A model generated the notes under the pieces. That model made no database searches and was not told the DNA's origin. It worked only from the letters and a program-made list of their open reading frames with translations. A stretch of DNA of 46,289 bases from Candidatus Velthaea versatilis. GTDB lineage: Bacteria; Vulcanimicrobiota; Vulcanimicrobiia; Vulcanimicrobiales; Vulcanimicrobiaceae. Numbering within the stretch: the stretch's first letter is position 1; each line of letters opens with the position of its first letter. The stretch lies in assembly GCA_003134035.1 (NCBI GenBank), contig PLAE01000066.1, forward strand, positions 487 through 46,775, read 5' to 3'. Both the position numbers and the translations under genes were made by a program. Below, piece after piece: positions 33,945 through 41,350 of the stretch.

Positions 33945-34964
33945 CTACACAGCGGCGGTTTCCGCCACGGGGATCGATGCGATGACGCCGTCGTCGATGA
34001 GCTCAACGTCATCGGGCCAGCGGTATCCGTGCGCCGGCAGCCACGCCGGGTCCCGAATCCAGCTCCGCGTCCCGTCGCGGACCAGAAAGATCTTCGTCCC
34101 CTCATAATCGAACCCTCGGCCGCGCACGAGCAGTTGCGGCGGTTGGCGGCTAGCAGCCCGGCGAAAGAGATCCTCGCGCAGGAATTCGCGCCGGCCGTTT
34201 TCCTCGAGATCCCGCGCGGCCGTCATCATCGACACCGACTCCAGATAACCGTCCGCAACGTCGTCGGCCGCGCCGTCCATGCGAATGCAGCCTTCTTCGA
34301 TCCAGAGCGCGCGTTGGCACTGCGTTCGAATAAAGTGCAGATCGTGCGACACCGCGATGATCGTTGAATCGGCGTCCCAGAACGTTTTGATGCGCTCGGC
34401 ACACTTTTGGCGGAACGATTCATCGCCCACCGAGAGGATTTCATCGAGGATGAGGATATCCGGGCGCGTCTCGGTGGCGATGGCGAATCCCAACCGGGCG
34501 TTCATTCCCGAGGACAACGTTTTGAGCGGTTCGTCGGCGTGATCGTTCAACTCCGCAAACGTCAGTATCCGATCCACGCGCTCATGGATGCCGGCGCGCG
34601 AATACCCTAGGAGAATTCCATAGAACAGGATATTTTCGATGACGGACATTTCGGCATCGAATCCGGCGCCGAGCTCGATGAGCGGTGCCAGCGTTCCATC
34701 GACATGAACGCGCCCGGAGGTCGGTCGAAGAATGCCGCAGATGACTTTGAGCAGCGTCGACTTCCCGGATCCATTCGCGCCGATGATGCCGAGCTTCTCA
34801 CCCGCACCGACGGTGAGCGACACGTTGTGGAGGACCCGCCGCCGGTTCGAGCGCCGGTGCTTGCCCTCCAGGGCACGCAACACGAGGCGCTTGAGATCGT
34901 AGAGATACTCTTCTTGCGTGCGTCGCCACAGGGAAACGTCGTCCAACGAGATCTTCGCACTCAT
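33945..34964 (-). CDS. wzt: ABC exporter ATPase of the Wzt type with a short C-terminal domain
   Basis: A 339-aa ATPase that with the Wzm-like permease exports undecaprenyl-linked polysaccharide across the inner membrane. Walker A GANGSGKST is at 62-70, signature LSSGM at 150-154, Walker B LILDE at 171-175 and the switch histidine His207. The segment IELGAGFDAEMSVIENI is typical of the polysaccharide subfamily. The usual Wzt carbohydrate-binding beta-sandwich is absent; instead residues about 285-339 carry GTKIFLVRDGTRSWIRDP and HGYRWPDDVELID, a motif I have seen at the ends of other bacterial envelope proteins. The start overlaps the permease stop (ATGA). Confidence 0.93.
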   Translation of the reverse strand: MSAKISLDDVSLWRRTQEEYLYDLKRLVLRALEGKHRRSNRRRVLHNVSLTVGAGEKLGIIGANGSGKSTLLKVICGILRPTSGRVHVDGTLAPLIELGAGFDAEMSVIENILFYGILLGYSRAGIHERVDRILTFAELNDHADEPLKTLSSGMNARLGFAIATETRPDILILDEILSVGDESFRQKCAERIKTFWDADSTIIAVSHDLHFIRTQCQRALWIEEGCIRMDGAADDVADGYLESVSMMTAARDLEENGRREFLREDLFRRAASRQPPQLLVRGRGFDYEGTKIFLVRDGTRSWIRDPAWLPAHGYRWPDDVELIDDGVIASIPVAETAAV

Positions 34965-35794
34965 AGCAGATCCATGAAGTCGCTCTTGACCGACAGGAAG
35001 AACACGATTCCAACGGCTAGCGCGGCAAATCCGCTACCGAACGACAGCAGCATAAGGTGGAGGTGCGGCGAGTTTCCCGAGATCGCGATGTCGCGAACGC
35101 TCGATATGATCATTGCCAAGGGGTTGAGGCCGACGACGGGACGCAGCTGCGGCGGCACCAACTCGATCGGGTAAAAGATCGGACTCGTCAGAAACAGAAC
35201 GAAACCAAAGAGCTCGTACAGATATTGCACGTCGCGGAAAAACACGTAGAGCGCGCTCATGATCAACCCGAACGCGGCGGTCAGCATGATCAGGCCGCAC
35301 ATCGGAACCGCCAAGGCAACGACATTGACGGCGCTCTTTGAGGTGGCCAGCGTGATGATGGCGAGAAAGGGCAGCGTACCGATCGTCAATTGGAACACAT
35401 TCGCCGCGATGACCGAGAGCGGGAATACGCTCACCGGCAGCCGGATCTTGTTGAGTAAGCCACCGCTTCCGACGATACTGGGCAACGCCTGGCTGCTGGC
35501 CTGGATGAAAAAATTCATCAACGCAAGGCCGCAGAAGCACGACAACCCGTACGACACAATCGAATTGTCATAACTGGCCGCAAACGCGGAGCCGAAGATT
35601 GCTGAATACAGCAACGTCATGAGAATCGGATTGGATAACGACCAGTAGATACCCAAAATCGATCCGCGATAGCGGGTCTTGAGGTTGCGTTTGGCCAGCG
35701 TCTGGACGACGTCCGCGTAGCGCTGCAATTGCAGCTTTTGGCCCACGCTGCGGGGCACGCTCCAGACGTCGTGGATCGTCGTACTTCGCTCCAT
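34961..35794 (-). CDS. wzm: ABC exporter permease of the Wzm type
   Basis: About 277 aa, ATG 35794 preferred (MERSTTIHD), as the in-frame extension to 35857 has no family character. The N-terminal amphipathic region ends in RNLKTRYRGSILGIYWSLSN, the gate-helix and first membrane segment typical of ABC-2 polysaccharide permeases; five or six further helices follow, with FRDVQYLYELFGFVLFLTSP before the last pair and NPLAMIISSVRDI in the periplasmic re-entrant region. Together with the overlapping ATPase gene it forms the exporter. The neighbouring gene on the other strand begins 62 bases away, so the two must share a small divergent promoter region. Confidence 0.93.
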   Translation of the reverse strand: MERSTTIHDVWSVPRSVGQKLQLQRYADVVQTLAKRNLKTRYRGSILGIYWSLSNPILMTLLYSAIFGSAFAASYDNSIVSYGLSCFCGLALMNFFIQASSQALPSIVGSGGLLNKIRLPVSVFPLSVIAANVFQLTIGTLPFLAIITLATSKSAVNVVALAVPMCGLIMLTAAFGLIMSALYVFFRDVQYLYELFGFVLFLTSPIFYPIELVPPQLRPVVGLNPLAMIISSVRDIAISGNSPHLHLMLLSFGSGFAALAVGIVFFLSVKSDFMDLL

Positions 35795-35856
35795 GGCAGC
35801 GATGAACTTTGCACGGCAGGGACTCGCTCTCCCCCGCACAACGAAACTCGTCGGCA

Positions 35857-36822
35857 ATGGTAAACGGCAAACTCGTCGAGCAATCGCGCTGGGTGCTCCA
35901 GGCGCTATGGGTGATTGCCGCCGCCTTGATGGTCATGATTTTGATGGTTCGGACGAGGGGGATTCTGAGCGAACCGCAATTCCTGCAGGCCTTTACGCCG
36001 GCCGACGCATCGGCGGCTTTCGCCCTCCCGGTCCTTTCGAGCGCGGGCACCCTGCATAGTTTCGACGTCGCTGCATCGGGCGACCGTCCCCCGGTCCCGA
36101 TCCGCCCCGGTGCGAGCATTCCCGTCGTCGCCGGGACGACGGTTACGATAACCGGCTGGGCCTTCGACGCCGCCGCGAACGCGGACTATTCAGCCATCGG
36201 AGGCCGAGTGAGCGGGTCACCGCAGGTGTACTCGGCGCTGGTGCGCTTGGCGCGTCCCGACGTGGCGGCGGCTCTGCACAACACGGCGGCGCTCGATAGC
36301 GGCTTCACGCTCAGTATCGATACCTCGCATCTCCCGCGGGGCCGGCACGAGGTCGCCGTCCATGCGTTGCGCCCCGGCGGGCGCACGGCCGCGGACCTCG
36401 CACCGGCGATCGCTATCGATATCACGAGTCCGAGCGCGCTCCGGCAAAATACCGACGCCATCGACTCGGTCAACGGGGTCGTCGTCGACGCCGGCGCCTC
36501 GGCAGCCGCGCCGGTCACGGTTTTGCGCTCCTACCGTCGGCTCAGCGTTTCGGGCTGGGGGTTCGTCACGAGCGGCACGCGCTTACCCAGCGGGGTAACG
36601 ATCCTCGTCGATGGGAACCCGGCCGCGGCCGCTCGCTACGGGCTGTCGCGGACCGACGTCGCGCACAAATTTCACGACGTCCGGCTCACGCGCAGCGGCT
36701 TTGAGGGCACCATCCCGACCGACTCCCTGCCAGCAGGTGCGCACGAAATCCAATTTCAGCTTAGCTTGAGCGACGGCACGACCGTCCCGGCCGCGAGCAC
36801 ACTCCACATCGTCCTGATTTAG
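35857..36822 (+). CDS. Membrane-anchored two-module GWA/SGF protein
   Basis: A 321-aa protein with ATG 35857. One N-terminal membrane helix (about residues 12-31, WVLQALWVIAAALMVMILMV) anchors it with the rest outside the inner membrane. Module 1: GWA at 100-102, RPDVAAAL at 133-140, SGF at 148-150, closing RHEVAVHALRPGG. Module 2: GWG at 233-235, YGLSRTDVAHKF at 261-272, SGF at 280-282, closing AHEIQFQLSLSDG. It is the clearest example of the family in the window. The GT-C-like gene at 36852 lies convergent, 29 bases away, and the ABC exporter is divergent from it. Confidence 0.83.
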   Translation: MVNGKLVEQSRWVLQALWVIAAALMVMILMVRTRGILSEPQFLQAFTPADASAAFALPVLSSAGTLHSFDVAASGDRPPVPIRPGASIPVVAGTTVTITGWAFDAAANADYSAIGGRVSGSPQVYSALVRLARPDVAAALHNTAALDSGFTLSIDTSHLPRGRHEVAVHALRPGGRTAADLAPAIAIDITSPSALRQNTDAIDSVNGVVVDAGASAAAPVTVLRSYRRLSVSGWGFVTSGTRLPSGVTILVDGNPAAAARYGLSRTDVAHKFHDVRLTRSGFEGTIPTDSLPAGAHEIQFQLSLSDGTTVPAASTLHIVLI

Positions 36823-36851
36823 AATGCTTGCGGCTTCGCCGAAGTCGACCC

Positions 36852-38195
36852 TCACCGATAATACGGACCGTCTTTTACGGACTTCAATTCGCGCAGCAAT
36901 TCCTCGACGGTCGGCTCCGATGGGTACAAACTCGTTAGCGCCGACCCGGTTCCGGCCGCAAGCGCGGGATACGTTGAGCGAACGAGCTCCACCCGACCCC
37001 AGCCGAGGTCGAGTGCCGCACGAACCGAACCCGCATACAAGACGACCGCGATGACGACCGCTGCGGGCCACAGCCGCACCAAAGCGATTGGCAGGCGCGC
37101 CGCGAGCCGTTCGCCGTACCCGAAGATCATCGCGAAATCCACGATCCAGCAATAGATCGAGATGGAGACGTAGCGCGATGCCAGCGCCTGCGTCTCGCCG
37201 AATCCGGCGCGGCCCGCGGTGGTGATGAGCGCCGTGCTCAGCACGTACACGGCAAGCCCGACAAAACTTGCCGCGCGCGCTCCGGCGGACCGCTCGCGCC
37301 GGTAGTCGATCACGATCACCCCGAGCGCAACGACGAGCAGGCCGATCCCAAACCACCCGATCGCGAGCGCGGCGTCGAACCCCAACCACGCGCCGAACAC
37401 CGAGCCGAAATACGCCCCGAGGTACCGCGCCGCCGCCAACGGCTCGTGCAGAGCGAAGAGCACGTCGGGATGCTGCGGCGGCTTCACGTAGCCGTGAAAA
37501 TAACCCGCGAATACCAGGCCCGCGATCACGACCCAGGCGGCGATTTGCGCCGGACGCTGCTTTTGGGTCAGCGCCAGTACGCCGGCTCCGCCGACCCAAA
37601 TCATGAGGCCTTGCGAGGCGGAATAGCTGGCGATCGTCGCGAGAATCATCGCCGCGATCAAGGCGAACCACGACTGACCCGAGGTGCCCAAGAACAACAG
37701 CGCCCACACGGCGCACGCGTTGCACAAAAACCAGCCGATCTCGAAGCCCCAGTCCCAATTTTCGATCTGCGCCGGTGTATACAGCAAGAGCGACGCGGCC
37801 AGAAACGCGAATGGCAGCCGGCCGCGCGGTACGATGCGGCGCAGCAAAATGTACACGGCGATCTGCGTGAGCACGACCAGAAAGACGCTAAAGAGCGTTT
37901 CGCGCAACTGATTCCACCCGCCCAAGGACGCCAGTCCAAGCGCGATGAGATTGGGAAACAGCATGCGATGCTCGTTGTGCTGCGCCCAAATGTCGTGGAA
38001 GCGCAGCACGCCCGAGTGCAGCCGGTAAAGCAGCGCCGCCCACGTCCACTCGTCCATGTACGGCACGGGTAACGTGTAGAGCCTCACAAACACGGCCGTG
38101 AGCAGCGGGAGCGCGCAGGCGGCGCCGTTGGCGAGCAAACCCAACGAAATGGTCCGGCTCGACACGGACAGTGGGGCGGCCCTGAACGCGGCCAT
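36852..38195 (-). CDS. GT-C-like polytopic membrane protein
   Basis: A 447-aa protein with about ten to eleven membrane segments. The first loop carries YMDEWTWAALLYRLHSG followed by QHNEHRMLFPNLIALG, and the protein ends VKDGPYYR; the gene at 21539 has the same pattern (DEWEW, SEQRIVVPS, RDGPFY), so they are paralogues. The acidic pair and topology suggest a polyprenyl-phosphate-sugar-dependent transferase acting outside the membrane, by analogy with GT-C families. The ATG at 38195 follows the flippase stop by four bases with AAGGAG upstream. It is the last gene of the - strand operon. Confidence 0.8.
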   Translation of the reverse strand: MAAFRAAPLSVSSRTISLGLLANGAACALPLLTAVFVRLYTLPVPYMDEWTWAALLYRLHSGVLRFHDIWAQHNEHRMLFPNLIALGLASLGGWNQLRETLFSVFLVVLTQIAVYILLRRIVPRGRLPFAFLAASLLLYTPAQIENWDWGFEIGWFLCNACAVWALLFLGTSGQSWFALIAAMILATIASYSASQGLMIWVGGAGVLALTQKQRPAQIAAWVVIAGLVFAGYFHGYVKPPQHPDVLFALHEPLAAARYLGAYFGSVFGAWLGFDAALAIGWFGIGLLVVALGVIVIDYRRERSAGARAASFVGLAVYVLSTALITTAGRAGFGETQALASRYVSISIYCWIVDFAMIFGYGERLAARLPIALVRLWPAAVVIAVVLYAGSVRAALDLGWGRVELVRSTYPALAAGTGSALTSLYPSEPTVEELLRELKSVKDGPYYR

Positions 38196-38199
38196 AGTT

Positions 38200-39570
38200 T
38201 TACGACACTCCTTCGCGGGTGCTGGAGAAGGGAGAATCCCCCGGCGCGGTCGCGGCCGGACCGGCGCTCGCGCTCTTCAACCTGCGATCCGGGAGCCCCG
38301 TAAACACGGCCGCCAGCGACAGCGCGTGACCGAGGCAGAGGATGAGCAGGACGTTCCCGATGGTCGCATGCCAGATCGTGACCGCCGCGATCTCCGCCAA
38401 CGCCACGCCCACGAGCGGAACGACAAAACCGAACCGCTGCAATCCGATTTTGTACATCGCGACAACGTTCGCCATGGCGAGCGCGCCGAGCGCGAACGTA
38501 TACGCGAGCACGAACCCGTCGGCCGCGGCGAAGGCCCGTCCGGCGAGGAGCACGACGATGAGGCGCGGCGCGAACGCCGTTGCGAGCAAAGCTGCCGCGA
38601 CGACCGCGCCGCCGGTCCCGAGCGCCATCGTCAACAGCGATCCCGTCCGGTGCCCGGAGTGCGAACGAGCGGATGCCTTTGGTAAGACGATCGTGGGCAG
38701 GAAACCGATGATGGTGTACACCGCCCGCCCGACCAGCGCGGCCGCACCGTAAAGGCCGGCGGTCAGCGACGAAAAATAGTGACGCACGAAAATCACGTCG
38801 TAGAACAGCAATACGTTGATCGAAAGGACCGCCAACGACACGTTTGCCGACGTGGCGAAGATGTGCCGGAAAGGCAGCCGAAGCCGAACGGCTTCGGCAC
38901 CGAAACGGCGCAAGCGAACGACGTTGTAGGCCCAAGAAAGGAACGAGCCTACGCACAGGCCGATCAAGGCGCCGTCGGTTCCGTAGCGTGCCGCCAGCAG
39001 CGGTCCGGCGACGACCCGAGCCGCGGCTTCGATGAACAGCGAAACGGCGAACAGACCGAAGGCTTCGGTCCCTTGGAAAAGACCCCGTTGCACGGGTAGG
39101 GCGAAGGCGAGGCCGAGCGCGGCGCCGGTGAGGACAACCGGGATCGTCGTCGTTAAGTGCAGGTAGCGGGCGATGGGTCCGGCCAGCAGGCCGACGACGA
39201 TGAATGCGACGACGCCGGCGAGGGCGGTCGATGAGGTGACAACGTCGCCCAGCCGGCGCAGCCGAGCGCGATCGTCGACCGCGCGCAGATCGGCCGCAAG
39301 ACGCGCCACGATCGTCGCACCGACCGTCGCCGGCCCCACGGCCACCAAGAGCACCGCCGACATGAGCGAGATCAGGATGCCGTATTGCTCCACGCCAAGC
39401 GCGCGGCTGACGAATGAATAGAACACGAACAGCAAGCCATTGGCCGACATCATCCCGACGAAAACCAACAGCCCGTGCCGCACGAAATCGCTCCGGCGCG
39501 CACGAACCGTCAAAGCGCGCAGCGCGATCACCTCAACCTCGATTTCACGGCGCGAGCGACGCGTCTTCAC
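38200..39570 (-). CDS. Wzx-type polysaccharide flippase
   Basis: About 456 aa with twelve or more hydrophobic segments, of the MATE-like polysaccharide transporter superfamily that moves lipid-linked repeat units to the outer face. FVGMMSANGLLFVFYSFVSR begins the first helix and VSRALGVEQYGILISLMSAV is the characteristic loop-helix 2 of the family; LYGAAALVGRAVYTIIGFLP lies in the second half. GTG 39570 overlaps the end of the preceding GT2 gene by 26 bases; a start further downstream is possible because the first 25 residues are polar. Its presence with an O-antigen ligase-type gene indicates a Wzx/Wzy-type pathway beside the ABC exporter. Confidence 0.88.
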   Translation of the reverse strand: MKTRRSRREIEVEVIALRALTVRARRSDFVRHGLLVFVGMMSANGLLFVFYSFVSRALGVEQYGILISLMSAVLLVAVGPATVGATIVARLAADLRAVDDRARLRRLGDVVTSSTALAGVVAFIVVGLLAGPIARYLHLTTTIPVVLTGAALGLAFALPVQRGLFQGTEAFGLFAVSLFIEAAARVVAGPLLAARYGTDGALIGLCVGSFLSWAYNVVRLRRFGAEAVRLRLPFRHIFATSANVSLAVLSINVLLFYDVIFVRHYFSSLTAGLYGAAALVGRAVYTIIGFLPTIVLPKASARSHSGHRTGSLLTMALGTGGAVVAAALLATAFAPRLIVVLLAGRAFAAADGFVLAYTFALGALAMANVVAMYKIGLQRFGFVVPLVGVALAEIAAVTIWHATIGNVLLILCLGHALSLAAVFTGLPDRRLKSASAGPAATAPGDSPFSSTREGVS

Positions 39571-41350
39571 GCACGAGGGTAAGCCAAGGGCTATAGTACG
39601 GGTCCGGCTTTTGCGCGATCGCCCAGTGCCGGCGCAGGCGCGCGACTTCGGCGGCCGAGCGCGCGAGTTTCGCGGGCGACAGGTCCAGCCCGCGGCTCAC
39701 CGACTCATGGTGGATGAGGCGAACGTGCGGCAAATACACGTTGCGGTAGCCGGCCGCCCTCAGGCGCAGACAAAAATCCACGTCGTTCCACGCGATCGGG
39801 AGGGTTTCGTCGAAGCCGCCGACGCGCTCGAAGGCGTCGCGCCGAACCATCAGGCACGCCGCCGTTACCGCCGAATAGTTCGTGACGGTCCGCAGCGCGT
39901 CGTAGTATCCGCCGGCATCGGCCGGAAAGCGCTTGAAGATGTGGCCCGCGAGGCCGCCAACGCCGATGACGACACCGGCGTGCTGAACGCTGCCGTTTGG
40001 GTAGAGCAGCAGGCCGCCCACCGCGCCGATGCCCTCACGCTGCGCGTAGCCCGCCATCGCTTCGAGCCAGCCGGCAGTGAGCACTTCGGTATCGTTGTTG
40101 AGAAACAGCAGCAGCGGACCGGCCGATGCGCGCACCGCGGCGTTGTTGAGCGCGGAATAATTGAACGGCCGCGCATCACGCAGAACCCGAAAGCGGCGCG
40201 GCTCGCGCCCGGACCAATCATCCAACAGCGCGCGCGTCGCTGGCTCGATGCTGCCGTTGTCGATCACGAGGACCTCGAACCGCGCGTAGGTCGAGCGCTC
40301 GAAGATCGAGGCGAGGCAGCGGCCGAGAACGCCCGCTTTGTCGCGCGTCGGAATGACGATCGTGATCGCGTCCTCGCGTTGCGGGGCGAAGCGCACACAA
40401 TAGCGTCCGCTGCGGCCGTCGACCATGTCGACCGAGCCGCGTTCGCCGCGCCGCTCCAGCGCTTCCCGCAGCGCCGCGAGGGCGGCATCGATCGCGTACG
40501 GCTTGGCGTCCGGTGCACAAGCCGCTGACCCGGAGTGCGCGCGCCAGTGATACAGCACGTCGGGGACATGGACGATCCGTTGGGCCAGTTCGCTGGCCCG
40601 GAGCACGAGATCGTAATCTTGACTGCCGTCGAAGGCCGGCCGCAAACCGCCGATGCGTTCGACGAGCGAACGGCGCACCCCGAGCAGGTGACCGACATAC
40701 ATCTTCGAGAGCAAGGTCTCGGGCGACCAATCGGGCTTGAAGTACGGATCGAAGCGATCCTCGGAATCAGCGCGAATCTTATCTTCGTCCGAATAGATCA
40801 AATCGACCGCCGGATCGGTCGCCGCGAGCGCGAAGCGATACAGCGCGTGCGGCGCAAGCGTGTCGTCGTGGTCCAGAAACGCGACAAACTCCCCCGCCGC
40901 CAGCGCCAAGGCGGCGTTGGTCGCGACGGCGATCCCGCCGCGCTGCTCGCGCTTCACGATCGAAATGCGCGCATCGGTGCCGAGCTCGTCGAGATAGGCC
41001 CGCACCGCGGCGTCGGCCGAAGCGTCGTCGGCGATGCACAGCTCCCAAAACGGATACACCTGCGCGCGCACCGATTCGACGGCTTCGCGCAGATATGCGA
41101 TCGGCGGGTCGCAGACCGGCAGACAGATCGAAAACACGGGCGGGTCGCGCAACTGCGCGATCACCGCATTCATTTCGGCAAGTTCGTACGGCCGCACGTC
41201 GTTATGGAACCGCCACACCGCGTACGGATCGGGCGGCGGCGACAACAGCTCGAGCACGCGCCGCAAACGCGAGCGGCGCAGGACGACGCCCAGCCGCTGC
41301 AGCAATCGGCGCGCCACGTACCGCGGGCGCCGCAGATTTCGCAGGTTCAT
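39545..41350 (-). CDS. Tandem GT2 glycosyltransferase (two catalytic domains)
   Basis: A 601-aa protein with the same layout as the gene at 23951. Domain 1 (about residues 70-270) has FSICLPVCDPPIAYLREAVE, IADDASAD and the metal site in LDHDDTLAP, with DLIYSDEDKI. Domain 2 (about 325-580) has ITIVIPTRDKAGVLGRCLAS, LVIDNGS and FLNNDTEVL, then SAVTAACLMVRRDAFERVGG and WNDVDFCLRLRAAGY. A basic N-terminal helix of 40 residues may bind the membrane. The start overlaps the stop of the upstream glycosyltransferase gene (ATGA). It probably makes two of the linkages of the repeat unit. Confidence 0.92.
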   Translation of the reverse strand: MNLRNLRRPRYVARRLLQRLGVVLRRSRLRRVLELLSPPPDPYAVWRFHNDVRPYELAEMNAVIAQLRDPPVFSICLPVCDPPIAYLREAVESVRAQVYPFWELCIADDASADAAVRAYLDELGTDARISIVKREQRGGIAVATNAALALAAGEFVAFLDHDDTLAPHALYRFALAATDPAVDLIYSDEDKIRADSEDRFDPYFKPDWSPETLLSKMYVGHLLGVRRSLVERIGGLRPAFDGSQDYDLVLRASELAQRIVHVPDVLYHWRAHSGSAACAPDAKPYAIDAALAALREALERRGERGSVDMVDGRSGRYCVRFAPQREDAITIVIPTRDKAGVLGRCLASIFERSTYARFEVLVIDNGSIEPATRALLDDWSGREPRRFRVLRDARPFNYSALNNAAVRASAGPLLLFLNNDTEVLTAGWLEAMAGYAQREGIGAVGGLLLYPNGSVQHAGVVIGVGGLAGHIFKRFPADAGGYYDALRTVTNYSAVTAACLMVRRDAFERVGGFDETLPIAWNDVDFCLRLRAAGYRNVYLPHVRLIHHESVSRGLDLSPAKLARSAAEVARLRRHWAIAQKPDPYYSPWLTLVREDASLAP

